Source: Salinibacillus xinjiangensis
Lineage (GTDB): Bacteria > Bacillota > Bacilli > Bacillales > Alkalibacillaceae
Assembly: GCF_009649735.1 (NCBI RefSeq)
Contig: NZ_WJNH01000014.1
Span: forward strand, 1 to 64,000
Length of the DNA: 64,000 nt
Direction of reading: 5' to 3'
Shown: positions 27,308-39,517 of the stretch, piece after piece
Layout: each line of letters opens with the position of its first letter
Numbering within the stretch: position 1 is the stretch's first letter
The notes under the pieces: model-generated
Told to the model about the DNA's origin: nothing
Database searches by the model: none
The model's input: only the letters and a program-made list of their open reading frames with translations
Program-made: the position numbers and the translations under genes

Positions 27308-29866
27308 TTACTCCGTAGACTCTCCATCTTCTGTTTCATCTACTTCTGTATTTGACTCTTGCTCTTTTTCGTCATTTACCTCTTCAGTGGAATCTTGTAT
27401 TTCCTCATCTTCCACATCTTCTTCTTCATCATCTTCATTTTCAATTCTAGCTACTGTGGCAACCTCTTCGCCATCATCAAGACGAATCAGCTTGACACCT
27501 TGTGTGTTCCGTCCTGTTTCAGATATTCCCTCTACAGACATACGAATAAGCATTCCACTTTCAGTTATAAGAATTAAATCCTCATCACCAGTAACAGCTT
27601 TGACTGCCACCACATGGCCATTTTTATCTGTTAAATTACACGTAATAATCCCTTTACCACCACGGTTCGTAATTCGATAGTCATCCGCATTTGTACGTTT
27701 ACCGAACCCTTTACTCGTAACGGTTAGTACCTGGGAGTCTTCCTCTAAGATTTCCATGGAAACAACTTTGTCATCCTCATCCCTTAACGTTATACCCTTA
27801 ACACCAGCAGCTGTTCTTCCCATTGGTCGAACATCCTGCTCTTCAAAACGGATAAGGTAGCCTTGTTTTGTTCCAATCATAATGTGCTTAGATCCATCGG
27901 TTAAGCGTACAGAAATAAGCTCATCCTCGTCTCTTAGGTTAATAGCCCGAAGTCCACCCTTACGAATATTAGCAAACTGTGATAAGGAGGTTCGCTTTGA
28001 AATTCCGTATTGGGTTGTAAAGAATAGATACCAGTCTTCCGAAAATTCTTCAATCGCAATAACGGCATTAATCCATTCTCCCTTTTCTACTTCAAGTACA
28101 TTAACAATTGGGATTCCCTTCGCTGTTCGTCCAAATTCAGGGATCTCATAGCCCTTCGTTTTATAAACCTTCCCTTTATTAGAGAAGAACAATACCGTGT
28201 TATGGGTGGAAGTTGAAATTAAATGCTCAACAAAATCATCTTCATTGGTTCCCATACCCTGAACACCGCGACCACCTCGTCGTTGTGTTCGATAGGTTGA
28301 GGCAGGTAGACGCTTAATATATCCTTTGTGAGTTAAGGTAATCACAATTGTTTCCTCAGGGATTAAGTCCTCATCCTCAATGAAATCGGTTTGACCAACA
28401 ACGATTTCTGATCTTCTTTCATCATTGAAGCGCTCTTTAATTTCTAGTAATTCTTCACGAATGATTTCTAATACCTTTTCCTCATCCGCTAGAATGGCTT
28501 TTAATTCAGCAATTAAGTCAACAAGCTCTTTATATTCATTTTCAATCTTTTCACGTTCAAGTCCTGTCAGACGTTGCAGACGCATATCTAAAATGGCTTG
28601 TGCTTGCTTATCAGACAGTTCAAAATTTGTCATTAAACCTTCTTTAGCTATATCTGTCGTCTCTGAATTACGGATTAGAGAAATAACCTCATCAAGATGA
28701 TCTAGAGCAACTCTTAATCCTTCTAGGATATGTGCTCTAGCTTCAGCCTTTCGTAATTCATAGGCTGTTCTACGTTTAATGACTTCCCTTTGGTGGTCTA
28801 AGTAATAGACAAGGGTTTGTTTTAAATTCAATACCTTAGGTTCACCATTAACTAAGGCTAACGTATTGATTCCAAAGCTGGTTTGTAACGCCGTTTGCTT
28901 ATACAGGTTATTTAACACCACATTTGGCGTTACATCCCGGCGAAGCTCAATAACAATCCGCATACCTTCACGATCAGATTCATCACGTAAATCGGTAATA
29001 CCGTCTATTCTCTTATCACGGACCAACTCCGCAATTTTCTCAATTAATCTAGCTTTGTTTACCTGGAATGGAAGCTCTGAGACAATTATGGATGACTTCC
29101 CATTAGCCATCTCATTAATCTCAGCTTTGGCTCGAATAGTAATGGAGCCTTTACCTGTTTCATAAGCCTTTCGAATACCACTGCGTCCTAAAATTTGACC
29201 ACCTGTTGGAAAGTCTGGACCATAGATATAATCATCCATTAATTCTTGAATTGTAATATCAGGATTTTTACTGACGGCTAAAACAGCATCAATCACTTCT
29301 CCCAACTGATGTGGAGGAATATTGGTCGCCATTCCAACTGCAATTCCTGATGCGCCATTTACTAATAAATTAGGAAATTTTGCCGGAAGTACAACGGGTT
29401 CTCTTTCAGTCCCATCATAGTTATCAGCATAATCAATGGTATCTTTATTGATATCTTTCAAAATTTCCATTGAAATCTTGGACATTCGAGCCTCTGTATA
29501 ACGCATGGCAGCTGCGGAGTCCCCATCTACAGAACCAAAGTTTCCATGTCCATCTACAAGCATATAACGATAGTTAAAATCTTGTGCCATTCTTACCATG
29601 GCCTCATAAACGGCTGAGTCCCCGTGTGGATGATACTTACCAATGACCTCACCCACGATACGAGCTGACTTTTTATAAGCCTTATCCGCATGCATACCTA
29701 AGTCATGCATGGCATATAATATTCTACGATGTACAGGCTTTAATCCATCACGAACATCCGGAAGAGCACGAGCAACAATAACACTCATAGCATAATCTAA
29801 AAATGAAGTTCGCATTTCTTTATTAATGTTTATTTCTTGAACCTGTGGACGTTGCTGATCCACCAT
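27308..29866 (-). CDS. gyrA: DNA gyrase subunit A
   Basis: The breakage-reunion subunit of gyrase, which introduces negative supercoils. The 852-aa protein has the quinolone-determining region [19 protein letters not shown] with the wild-type Ser, the catalytic Tyr in [12 protein letters not shown], and the GyrA-box QRRGGRG that wraps DNA. The C-terminal beta-pinwheel is followed by an acidic tail of ~45 residues rich in Glu and Asp, making the protein about 30 aa longer than B. subtilis GyrA. It lies 97 nt after gyrB. Confidence 0.98.
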   Translation of the reverse strand: MVDQQRPQVQEININKEMRTSFLDYAMSVIVARALPDVRDGLKPVHRRILYAMHDLGMHADKAYKKSARIVGEVIGKYHPHGDSAVYEAMVRMAQDFNYRYMLVDGHGNFGSVDGDSAAAMRYTEARMSKISMEILKDINKDTIDYADNYDGTEREPVVLPAKFPNLLVNGASGIAVGMATNIPPHQLGEVIDAVLAVSKNPDITIQELMDDYIYGPDFPTGGQILGRSGIRKAYETGKGSITIRAKAEINEMANGKSSIIVSELPFQVNKARLIEKIAELVRDKRIDGITDLRDESDREGMRIVIELRRDVTPNVVLNNLYKQTALQTSFGINTLALVNGEPKVLNLKQTLVYYLDHQREVIKRRTAYELRKAEARAHILEGLRVALDHLDEVISLIRNSETTDIAKEGLMTNFELSDKQAQAILDMRLQRLTGLEREKIENEYKELVDLIAELKAILADEEKVLEIIREELLEIKERFNDERRSEIVVGQTDFIEDEDLIPEETIVITLTHKGYIKRLPASTYRTQRRGGRGVQGMGTNEDDFVEHLISTSTHNTVLFFSNKGKVYKTKGYEIPEFGRTAKGIPIVNVLEVEKGEWINAVIAIEEFSEDWYLFFTTQYGISKRTSLSQFANIRKGGLRAINLRDEDELISVRLTDGSKHIMIGTKQGYLIRFEEQDVRPMGRTAAGVKGITLRDEDDKVVSMEILEEDSQVLTVTSKGFGKRTNADDYRITNRGGKGIITCNLTDKNGHVVAVKAVTGDEDLILITESGMLIRMSVEGISETGRNTQGVKLIRLDDGEEVATVARIENEDDEEEDVEDEEIQDSTEEVNDEKEQESNTEVDETEDGESTE

Positions 29867-29884
29867 TGAAATTCCTCCTTCATA

Positions 29885-29943
29885 GAAAAGCGTAGGCGAC
29901 TGGGTAGCCGAAGCTAGACAACTTTGAAAAGTTTAGGCGACTG
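29885..29943. repeat. Imperfect direct repeat in the gyrB-gyrA spacer
   Basis: Two 18-bp copies, GAAAAGCGTAGGCGACTG (29885-29902) and GAAAAGTTTAGGCGACTG (29926-29943), differ at two positions and are offset by 41 bp. Between them lies GGTAGCCGAAGCTAGACA. Its GC-rich look differs from neighbouring spacers and suggests a dispersed intergenic repeat. Confidence 0.6.
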
Positions 29944-29962
29944 TTCCCTTTGACTTTAGAAT

Positions 29963-32226
<2,264 letters not shown>

Positions 32227-32234
32227 ACTGAACC

Positions 32235-33353
32235 TCACCCTTCTTTTAAAGCTGCTCCCTGCTGGACATAAAACATTTCTGCTTGTTTTAACGTTTCATG
32301 TTCAATTCCATCAACACTAGTTGTAGATACAAAGGTCTGCACTTTACCTTGAATTGTATTCAAAAGATGCGATTGTCTATGATCATCTAATTCACTTAAT
32401 ACATCATCTAATAATAGAACTGGATATTCCCCGACTTCCTTATGAATAAGTTCTATTTCAGCCAACTTCAATGATAAAGCAGTGGTTCTTTGTTGTCCCT
32501 GTGAGCCATATCTTTGTACTTCTTTTTCGTTTACATAGAAAATCAAATCATCACGGTGAGGACCAACTAACGTTGAACCTCTTTCTATCTCTCTTGTTTC
32601 AATAGCTTGAAACTGTTGTTCTAATACTTTTACTATTTTTGACAAATCCATATCTTCTGATACATCCACGCTAACATCGTAAGCAATCTCTAGCTGTTCT
32701 AAGTCACGACTAATCCCTTGATGTATTGGCTTTGCCCAGCTCCTTAATAGCCTTAGGAACTGAAATCTCTTCTCAATAATAATTGCCGCATGTTCAATTA
32801 ACTGTTCGGTTAAAACACGCAGCATGGTTCGATCCATCTCTATTTTTCTTTGATAGTCTTTTAATAGGGCATTTCGTTGCTTTAAAACCTTCTGGAACTG
32901 TCCGAGATGATATACATATATGGGTTGTATTTGTCCAATTTCCATATCAATAAATCGGCGTCGTTCTTGTGGACTTCCTTTCACTAAATTTAAATCCTCT
33001 GGCGCAAACATCACAACATTAAAAGCACCAATATAATTACTTAGCTTTTTCTGTTCGATGTGATTAAACTTAGCTTTTTTCCCTTTATTCGATAAAATCA
33101 CTTCAAGAGGAAAGGAGCGATTTCGTTTCACAATACTACCCTCTATTTTAGCATAATCTTCATCCCATTTTATCAATTCTTTATCTCGAGCCGTTCGATG
33201 AGATTTGGTAAATGCTAAAACATAGATGGATTCCATCAAGTTGGTTTTTCCTTGAGCATTTTCGCCGATAATGACATTGATTTTATGATCAAAGTTTAAG
33301 TGTAACTTTTCATAATTACGATAATTGGTTAGCGATATTTCGTTAATATGCAT
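32235..33353 (-). CDS. recF: DNA replication and repair protein RecF
   Basis: An SMC-like ATPase that helps load RecA at single-strand gaps and stalled forks. The 372-aa protein has Walker [11 protein letters not shown], the ABC-type signature region [18 protein letters not shown] and Walker [14 protein letters not shown]. It follows yaaA and precedes remB with coupled spacing. Length and motifs are complete. Confidence 0.98.
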   Translation of the reverse strand: MHINEISLTNYRNYEKLHLNFDHKINVIIGENAQGKTNLMESIYVLAFTKSHRTARDKELIKWDEDYAKIEGSIVKRNRSFPLEVILSNKGKKAKFNHIEQKKLSNYIGAFNVVMFAPEDLNLVKGSPQERRRFIDMEIGQIQPIYVYHLGQFQKVLKQRNALLKDYQRKIEMDRTMLRVLTEQLIEHAAIIIEKRFQFLRLLRSWAKPIHQGISRDLEQLEIAYDVSVDVSEDMDLSKIVKVLEQQFQAIETREIERGSTLVGPHRDDLIFYVNEKEVQRYGSQGQQRTTALSLKLAEIELIHKEVGEYPVLLLDDVLSELDDHRQSHLLNTIQGKVQTFVSTTSVDGIEHETLKQAEMFYVQQGAALKEG

Positions 33354-33379
33354 ACAAATCTCCCTTTAAGGCGAAGGAT

Positions 33380-33601
33380 TTACTCATCTTCAACCACTTC
33401 GAAAGAGCCAATCCCTTCAACTTTGACCACATCACCAATTTTTAATTTTTTTCCTCTACGGTCCTCTAATTCATCGTTTACGAACACGTCAAATTCCTGC
33501 AAAAACCATTTCGCCATACCGCCTGACTCAATGACATTAGCAAGCTTTAAAAACTGACCTAATGCAATGGTATCTGTAGAAATTTCAATAGGTTCACTCA
33601 T
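33380..33601 (-). CDS. yaaA: S4-domain RNA-binding protein YaaA
   Basis: A 73-aa stand-alone S4 domain protein. In B. subtilis this protein (YaaA, also called RlbA) is linked to ribosome assembly. The S4 features are LGQFLKLANVIESGGMAK and the VNDELEDRRGKKLKIGDVV hairpin. I start at MSEPIEI (33601), with TTAGGTG 6 nt upstream; three further codons upstream are in frame. It lies between dnaN and recF. Confidence 0.94.
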   Translation of the reverse strand: MSEPIEISTDTIALGQFLKLANVIESGGMAKWFLQEFDVFVNDELEDRRGKKLKIGDVVKVEGIGSFEVVEDE

Positions 33602-33753
33602 TGATATCACCTAATCTTCCGTTCTAACTATTTCCTACTCAATGATAACATAATTGGGGGGTATAAGGATAATCTTTGTTAAGAAAAGCTTTAGGCGTCT
33701 TCAAAACAATAAGAAAGCAAGGGGTTACCTTGCTTTCCATAAAATTCATATTC

Positions 33754-34899
33754 TTAATAAGTCCTCACTGGTAGGATCAGCTGTAAAATTTCATCTTCAT
33801 GTTCTGCCGGCTTGATAATAAATGGGCGCATAGCTCCTGTAAATGAGATGTTCACTTTTTCTGAATTTATGGCTTTTAAGGCATCCATCATATATTTTGC
33901 ACTAAAAGATATTTTTAATTCTTCTCCTTCGATGGTATCTGCTGTAACCTCTTCAAAAACTTTTCCTACCTCTGGTGAATTACTTGAAATTTCAATAGAT
34001 GTATTCTCTTTAGTAGTCAATTTTACGACATTATTCCGACTCTCTTTGGCTAGTAAGCTAGCGCGATCAATCGAGTGCAATAATTCTTTAGAATCAATCA
34101 TAACATTGGTTTTGCTTTGTTCAGGAATGAGTCTAGATGTTTCAGGATAATTACCATCCAATAGTCGAGAAAGGAAATTTAAGTGCTTGGTTCTAAATAG
34201 AATTTGGTTTTCTGTAACACTAATTTCAATCTTTTCTTGGGTATCATCTAAAATTTTGTTAAGTTCATTCAAGCTTTTACCAGGAATGACAATATTTGAA
34301 AAGAGCTCCTTGTTTGCTGAATCCTCTAATGGAATACTTCTACCTGCTAAACGATGACTATCCGTTGCAACAAACTGTAGCTTTTGATCCTTAATGGACA
34401 TGTTTACACCTGTTAATATCGGTCTTGTTTCTGATGTGGAAACGGCGAATACTGTTTGGCGAATTAAATCTTTTAAAAGGTCCACAGATAATTCAAAACT
34501 ATTTTCTGTATGGAGCTTTGGTAGCTGTGGATATTCCTGTGCATCTTGTCCATTTAGATTAAATTCTGCGCTTCCAGATCTAATGGTTACATTGAATTGT
34601 TCATCGGATTCTATTTCAACAGTTTGTTCGGGGAGTTTACGAACAATTTCAGGAAAATACTTAGCTTGTAATACAATACTTCCAGGTTCAATGTTTTCTA
34701 CATAAACAATTCCTTCTTCCTCTGCTGGAACAAAGGATTCAATTGAAATATCAGAATCACTTCCTGTTAATTTAACTCCTTCTTCTGTTACGTCAATTTT
34801 CATGCCACTTAAAATGGGTATAGCTGTTTTAGATGAAATAGCCTTCATTACATCTTGTACACTTTCCATCAATTGATTTCGTTGGACGTTAAATTTCAT
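33754..34899 (-). CDS. dnaN: DNA polymerase III beta sliding clamp
   Basis: The ring-shaped processivity clamp for DNA polymerase III. The 381-aa protein shows the three-fold repeat architecture and near-identity to B. subtilis DnaN, including PILSGMKI, STSETRPILTGVN and the C-terminal QLILPVRTY. The ATG at 34899 (MKFNVQRNQLMESVQDV) is chosen from homology; a TTG two codons upstream is in frame and AGGAGG serves either. Transcribed away from oriC, right after the unwinding element. Confidence 0.98.
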   Translation of the reverse strand: MKFNVQRNQLMESVQDVMKAISSKTAIPILSGMKIDVTEEGVKLTGSDSDISIESFVPAEEEGIVYVENIEPGSIVLQAKYFPEIVRKLPEQTVEIESDEQFNVTIRSGSAEFNLNGQDAQEYPQLPKLHTENSFELSVDLLKDLIRQTVFAVSTSETRPILTGVNMSIKDQKLQFVATDSHRLAGRSIPLEDSANKELFSNIVIPGKSLNELNKILDDTQEKIEISVTENQILFRTKHLNFLSRLLDGNYPETSRLIPEQSKTNVMIDSKELLHSIDRASLLAKESRNNVVKLTTKENTSIEISSNSPEVGKVFEEVTADTIEGEELKISFSAKYMMDALKAINSEKVNISFTGAMRPFIIKPAEHEDEILQLILPVRTY

Positions 34900-34919
34900 T
34901 TTCAAAATTCCTCCTAAGA

Positions 34920-35066
34920 AGGTATATATATTATTATTTTTTATAAAAAAGATAGTAATAGAACTAATAGGGACTGTGGATTTGTGTATAACTCATCAAC
35001 TTGCAGGTAAATAAAGTCTATCCACATGTGGATAGACTGTGTATAGATGTGTAATAGTTATTCACA
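34920..35066. other. oriC, dnaA-dnaN part: DnaA boxes and unwinding element
   Basis: Between dnaA and dnaN lie DnaA boxes at 34975-34983, 34983-34991 (two abutting boxes), 35018-35026 and 35027-35035 (a back-to-back palindrome), 35038-35046 and 35058-35066; most differ by one or two bases from TTATCCACA. Next to the abutting pair, towards dnaN, are a short GGGA stretch and TAG/TAA-type triplets (about 34951-34971), then an AT-only run (34922-34950). This order (boxes, GC-rich spacer, DnaA-trio, AT-rich element) is that of the B. subtilis melting site. Confidence 0.9.
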
Positions 35067-35076
35067 ATATCCAGAG

Positions 35077-36423
35077 TTATCTTTGTTTAATTTTTTCTTT
35101 CACTTCTTCAATTTCTCTATTAAGTTGTTGATCATCAGCTATCATTTTAGCAATTTTTTCGTGTGCATGGATGACAGTCGTATGATCTCTACCTCCAAAT
35201 TCCTCTCCTATCTTAGGGAGAGAGAAGTCTGTCATTTCCCGTGCTAAGTACATGGCAATTTGTCTAGGAAAGGCAATAGATTTTGTACGCTTTTTGGCTG
35301 CAAAATCCTCTAATTTAACATTATAAATATCCCCAACCGTCTCCTGAATTGATTGAATGGTGATGGTTTTAGGTTTAGAGCTTGGAATAATGTCTTTAAG
35401 TGCATCTGCTGCAACTGAAGCATCTATATCCTGGTTAATCAACGAAGAATATGCAACAACACGGATTAAGGCACCTTCAAGCTCTCGTATATTGGTATCA
35501 ATCTGATTTGCAATATAAAGCATCACTTCATTCGGGATGTCGAGACCATCTGCTTTTGCCTTTTTTCTCAAGATTGCAATTCTCGTTTCTAAGTCAGGAG
35601 GGGTAATATCAGTAATTAACCCCCACTCAAAACGAGAGCGTAGGCGATCTTCTAAGGTTGGTATTTCCTTAGGTGGTCGATCACTAGAAATGACAATTTG
35701 TTTATTTTCTTCATGTAAGGAATTAAACGTATGGAAAAATTCCTCTTGTGTCGATTCTTTTCCAGCTAAAAATTGGATATCATCAATTAAAAGAACATCA
35801 ACATTTCGATATTTATTACGAAAATCGACGGCTTTATTATCACGAATGGAATTAATAAATTCATTTGTAAATTTTTCAGATGAAAGGTAAACCACCTTTG
35901 CTTGTGAATTATGCTCCAAAACATAGTGCCCAATGGCATGCATAAGGTGAGTTTTACCTAAGCCAACTCCACCATAAATAAAAAGTGGGTTATAGGCTTT
36001 CGCTGGGGCTTCTGCTACTGCCAATGAAGCGGCATGGGCAAAACGGTTTCCAGAGCCGATTACAAATGTATCAAAAACATATTTAGAATTGAGCATACTT
36101 TTGATCGAACCATTTGAATCATTACTGACATTAGGTTTTGGTTGAACACTCTTTTTTGGTTCTTCTTCTTTTTCTGTATCTGGAATAATGAATTTAGGTT
36201 TTAATGCCGTTCCAGTTACTTCTTGTAAAGTGTTTGATATTAACTCAGAATAACTATTTTCCAACCAATCTCGAGCAAATTCATTCGGAGCTGCAATTAC
36301 AATCATGTTATTTTCTAACGACTTTGCTTCCGTTGATTTAAGCCAAGTATCAAAGCTTGGTTTACTTATTTTCTGTTCAATATTTTCAAGAGTTTTAGTC
36401 CACAACTCCTCAATATTCTCCAA
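35077..36423 (-). CDS. dnaA: Chromosomal replication initiator protein DnaA
   Basis: DnaA binds the boxes on both sides of its gene and melts oriC. The 448-aa protein has an N-terminal domain I, a variable linker (about residues 85-110), the AAA+ domain with Walker [10 protein letters not shown] and Walker [10 protein letters not shown], and the C-terminal DNA-binding domain with the signature [15 protein letters not shown]. The start is a TTG (36423) with AGAGGTG 7 nt upstream. The gene is flanked by oriC elements, so autoregulation is expected. Confidence 0.98.
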   Translation of the reverse strand: MENIEELWTKTLENIEQKISKPSFDTWLKSTEAKSLENNMIVIAAPNEFARDWLENSYSELISNTLQEVTGTALKPKFIIPDTEKEEEPKKSVQPKPNVSNDSNGSIKSMLNSKYVFDTFVIGSGNRFAHAASLAVAEAPAKAYNPLFIYGGVGLGKTHLMHAIGHYVLEHNSQAKVVYLSSEKFTNEFINSIRDNKAVDFRNKYRNVDVLLIDDIQFLAGKESTQEEFFHTFNSLHEENKQIVISSDRPPKEIPTLEDRLRSRFEWGLITDITPPDLETRIAILRKKAKADGLDIPNEVMLYIANQIDTNIRELEGALIRVVAYSSLINQDIDASVAADALKDIIPSSKPKTITIQSIQETVGDIYNVKLEDFAAKKRTKSIAFPRQIAMYLAREMTDFSLPKIGEEFGGRDHTTVIHAHEKIAKMIADDQQLNREIEEVKEKIKQR

Positions 36424-36559
36424 TACTGCTCACCTCTCTCCTTGAGGGGATAATTTCAAGATAAATGGCTATCTGAATCATATATAACTATTGGCACACA
36501 TATATTGGTTAATATGTTGACTCTACTAGCTAATTTTTTCTTAAACACGAAAAAAGCCT

Positions 36560-36967
36560 TGTGGATAGTAAAACAAGGTCCTTAAAATGATTTAGACATT
36601 TATCGACATTATCCACAAAAATGTTAATAGTTTCGTAAACATGGTTGTGTATGAATGTCCACACACTATCCACAGTCTGTGGATAGAATAAACAATATGA
36701 TCTTTTATGAATGAGTTAAACACAAATATAATACCAAATAAATCCTTTAGTTTCAATGGGTTTTGAATAGTTATCCACAAATCCAAGTTATTGTAGATAA
36801 TTTTTATCAACAACACTATATTTTGTGTATGATTTGTCGATAATTGTTGTGGATAGTCTAAAATGGGAAAAAATATCGTTAACATGTGATGTGGATAATT
36901 GAGAAAAGCAGTTTGAACGACACAAATCATCTTGAGAATGAACCTATTATATAACAGTTGTGGACAA
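36560..36967. other. oriC, upstream part: DnaA-box array between dnaA and rpmH
   Basis: A 700-bp gene-free stretch with many DnaA boxes. Perfect TTATCCACA sites: 36609-36617 and 36771-36779 (plus), 36890-36898 (minus). One-mismatch sites: 36560-36568, 36666-36674, 36678-36686, 36804-36812, 36848-36856 and 36959-36967. Both orientations occur. This corresponds to the incA/incB region of B. subtilis oriC, needed together with the dnaA-dnaN part. Reading frames here are incidental. Confidence 0.92.
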
Positions 36968-36988
36968 GCTATTGTTTTTAAATAGGAT

Positions 36989-37018
36989 TTGACATTTATT
37001 TATAAATTTGAGTATAAT
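36989..37018 (+). promoter_or_regulatory. Promoter of rpmH
   Basis: A consensus -35 TTGACA (36989-36994) and -10 TATAAT (37013-37018) with an 18-bp spacer. The start would be near 37025, giving a leader of about 115 nt before rpmH. Confidence 0.88.
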
Positions 37019-37140
37019 TAATTGGATTGTCTTACACTTTTCCGTATTGTTAATATGGATAAGGGTTAAAAAAGATTACCATTAAGGTAATGATGTTATT
37101 CCTAGACTAAATACAACTTTCCTCAGGAGGTGTATATATA

Positions 37141-37275
37141 ATGAAACGCACTTATCAACCTAAAAAACGTAAGCGTAGTAAAGTTCATGGTTTTAGATCT
37201 CGTATGAGTTCAAAAAATGGCCGTAAAGTTTTAGCTCGTCGTCGTCGTAAAGGAAGAAAGAACCTATCTGCATAG
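37141..37275 (+). CDS. rpmH: 50S ribosomal protein L34
   Basis: A 44-aa, highly basic protein beginning [19 protein letters not shown] and ending GRKNLSA, the invariant L34 sequence. AGGAGG lies 8 nt before the ATG. It is the first gene to the right of oriC, upstream of rnpA, as in nearly all bacteria. A terminator follows, so much transcription may stop before rnpA. Confidence 0.98.
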   Translation: MKRTYQPKKRKRSKVHGFRSRMSSKNGRKVLARRRRKGRKNLSA

Positions 37276-37305
37276 GCCGCTGACATTTTCAGTGGTCTTT
37301 TTTTT
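37276..37305 (+). terminator. Terminator or attenuator between rpmH and rnpA
   Basis: GCCGCTGA pairs with TCAGTGGT (one G-U) around a short loop, followed by eight Ts, starting right at the rpmH stop codon. Confidence 0.85.
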
Positions 37306-37414
37306 ACTATTAGATAGGCTAAAACTTACAAGGTATAATTTAGTTCAATAGAGGTTATGTTGATTATTTGAAAAGGGAATAATAGCTTTATCTCTAGCTG
37401 GAGTGGTTTTACTA

Positions 37415-37765
37415 ATGAGAAAAGCATATAGAATAAAGAAGAATGAAGAATTTCAGGCTGTGTTTAAAAAAGGTAAATCTTTCGCTAATCGGCAGTTTGT
37501 CCTTTATTTCTATCCTAAGCCAAATCAGACACATTTTCGTATTGGTTTATCAGTAGGTAAAAGGATTGGGAATGCTGTTGTAAGAAATCAAGTGAAAAGA
37601 TACTTGAGACAGGCCTTTTTAGAGCTTGAGGATTGTATAAAACAAGACTTTGATTATGTTGTTATTGCTAGAAACCCAGCAAAGGATCTTAGCTTTTTTG
37701 AAGTTAAGAAAAGCTTAACTCACATTTTCCGAAAATCGAAATTATTTTCAAAGGTGAAATGCTAA
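37415..37765 (+). CDS. rnpA: Ribonuclease P protein component
   Basis: The protein cofactor of RNase P, which matures tRNA 5' ends. The 116-aa basic protein has the RNR signature [20 protein letters not shown] and the central-cleft aromatic residues. The ATG at 37415 ([13 protein letters not shown]) is chosen for its GGAGTGG at 8 nt and for matching the usual length; a GTG 4 codons earlier overlaps that site. Confidence 0.97.
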   Translation: MRKAYRIKKNEEFQAVFKKGKSFANRQFVLYFYPKPNQTHFRIGLSVGKRIGNAVVRNQVKRYLRQAFLELEDCIKQDFDYVVIARNPAKDLSFFEVKKSLTHIFRKSKLFSKVKC

Positions 37766-37847
37766 CTTTTCATATAGATTTGTATATGGGTACAGTGGTA
37801 AAATACAAATAGCATGTACATAGTAGGTGAGCAGTTAAGGAGGAAAT

Positions 37848-38615
37848 ATGTTGCGAAAAAAGATATGGATCATTGCAATTCTTATTGGAATGGTGTTTTT
37901 CTTATCCGGTTGTATGGATGTGAATACACCGATCAATAAAGAAACGGAAGGTATTTGGGCTAATTATTTTGTATGGCCACTACATCAATTAATTGTTTAT
38001 ATTTCGGATGTATTCAATGGTAGTCATGGGCTTGGGATTATTGTCGTTACCATTCTCATACGTCTCGTGTTACTTCCATTAAACATAAAACAATTGAAGT
38101 CTTCGAAAGCCATGCAGGAAATCCAACCAGAAATGAAGGCTTTAAGAGAAAAGTACAGTTCTAAAGATGCAACAACACAACAAAAATTACAACAAGAAAC
38201 GATGCAGCTTTTCCAAAAGCATGGGGTTAATCCAATGGCAGGGTGTTTGCCAATTATTGTACAAATGCCGATATTAATTGCCTTTTACCATGCTATCTAT
38301 CGTTCTGAAGTCATTAAAGAAGGTACATTTTTATGGTTTGAATTAGGAACACCAGATCCGATTCTGCCAATTATTGCAGCAGCAACAACGTTCTTACAAC
38401 AAAAGCTTATGATGATGGGAAATCCTACGTCAAATAATCCGCAAATGCAAATGATGCTTTATGTAATGCCGATTATGATTGGTGTATTTGCATTTTTCTT
38501 CCCAGCTGCACTTGCTTTATACTGGGTAATCGGTAACTTATTTATGGTTGGACAAACTTTCTTCATACATCGTCCATTAAAAAAAGATGATAACGATGGG
38601 GGAGCGAAAAAGTGA
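37848..38615 (+). CDS. spoIIIJ: Membrane protein insertase SpoIIIJ/YidC1
   Basis: A YidC/Oxa1 insertase that inserts membrane proteins and, in Bacillus, is needed for sigma-G activation in the forespore. The 255-aa protein starts with a lipoprotein signal whose lipobox is LSGC (Cys22), followed by five spans and a cytoplasmic loop QEIQPEMKALREKYSS. MAGCLPIIVQMPI is the family signature. It overlaps jag by 4 nt. The mifM/YidC2 pair is not here. Confidence 0.96.
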   Translation: MLRKKIWIIAILIGMVFFLSGCMDVNTPINKETEGIWANYFVWPLHQLIVYISDVFNGSHGLGIIVVTILIRLVLLPLNIKQLKSSKAMQEIQPEMKALREKYSSKDATTQQKLQQETMQLFQKHGVNPMAGCLPIIVQMPILIAFYHAIYRSEVIKEGTFLWFELGTPDPILPIIAAATTFLQQKLMMMGNPTSNNPQMQMMLYVMPIMIGVFAFFFPAALALYWVIGNLFMVGQTFFIHRPLKKDDNDGGAKK

Positions 38616-39229
38616 GACAAGTAACTGCTACTGGCCAAACCGTTGAGGAAGCCATTCAATCTGCCTTAGAAAAACTCGAAACAACCAAGGAACGAGTTGA
38701 GGTTGATATTATTGATGAAGGAAAAAAAGGCGTTTTTGGTCTTTTTGGTTCAAAACCAGCCATCGTAAAAGTAAGTCTTTTGGCTGATAAATCAAAAGAG
38801 GGCGAGGAGTACCTTCGCCAGATAGCAGAAAAAATGGGGATCGAAGTAGATCTGAATGTCATCAAAAATGATAAAGAGATTCAATATGAGCTTTCAGGGG
38901 ATAAAATTGCCATGTTAATTGGAAAACGTGGTCAAACATTAAATGCGTTGCAGTATTTAACGCAGCTAGTGGTGAATAAAAACATAGATCGTTATAAGAC
39001 CGTTATCGTCGATGCTGAAGGGTATCGTGGCAGACGAAATGACACACTTAAACAGCTAGCAGATCGTTTAGCCCAAAAGGCTGTACGTATTCAAAAGGAA
39101 GTTTTATTAGAGCCTATGCCTTCATATGAACGCAAAGTTATTCATACGGCTCTACAAAATTATCAAAAGGTTTCTACTTACTCAGATGGAGTAGAACCGA
39201 ATCGACGCGTTGTTATTAAACCTGAATAA
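38612..39229 (+). CDS. jag: RNA-binding protein Jag (KhpB)
   Basis: A cytoplasmic RNA-binding protein that partners KhpA in several Bacillota. The 205-aa protein consists of a Jag_N domain (about residues 1-52, GKKGVFGLFGSKPA), a KH domain (LIGKRGQTLNALQYL) and an R3H domain (EPMPSYERKVIHTALQ). The start is a GTG overlapping the spoIIIJ stop, and the pair is translationally coupled. Confidence 0.96.
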   Translation: MRQVTATGQTVEEAIQSALEKLETTKERVEVDIIDEGKKGVFGLFGSKPAIVKVSLLADKSKEGEEYLRQIAEKMGIEVDLNVIKNDKEIQYELSGDKIAMLIGKRGQTLNALQYLTQLVVNKNIDRYKTVIVDAEGYRGRRNDTLKQLADRLAQKAVRIQKEVLLEPMPSYERKVIHTALQNYQKVSTYSDGVEPNRRVVIKPE

Positions 39230-39247
39230 TTATGATTTAGTTTATGG

Positions 39248-39276
39248 ACACCTTCCGTCATTGGGAGGTGTTTTTC
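39248..39276 (+). terminator. Terminator of rnpA-spoIIIJ-jag
   Basis: ACACCTTCC pairs with GGGAGGTGT around a short loop, followed by TTTTC. Confidence 0.85.
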
Positions 39277-39348
39277 TTTGCTTTTGGTATTCCCGGCGAA
39301 TAGAATGTACAAAATAAGAGTATTGACTAGAAGTGAAGTGTGTGAAAG

Positions 39349-39401
39349 TTATTCACATGTGGATAAAAGTGAAAGGATAGCTTCAAAAAAACTTATCCAC
39401 A
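39349..39401. promoter_or_regulatory. DnaA-box cluster upstream of mnmE
   Basis: TTATTCACA (39349-39357) and TGTGGATAA (39358-39366) abut as an inverted pair, and a perfect TTATCCACA lies at 39393-39401. Three boxes in 53 bp outside oriC suggest a DnaA-binding site that could titrate DnaA or tie mnmE expression to it. Confidence 0.75.
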
Positions 39402-39517
39402 CAGAGCGTATATTTTTCAAATGACTCCATTATGTGGTAATCTAATAAGTTAGTGACCATAAAAATAATCTTTTCTTAAAACATATATATTTTAAAATCA
39501 TGTGAGGTGAAAGGGTA

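Noticed and set aside
36592-36930. Open reading frame in the dnaA-rpmH spacer
   Set aside because: It spans the DnaA-box array of oriC and is explained by AT-rich non-coding sequence.
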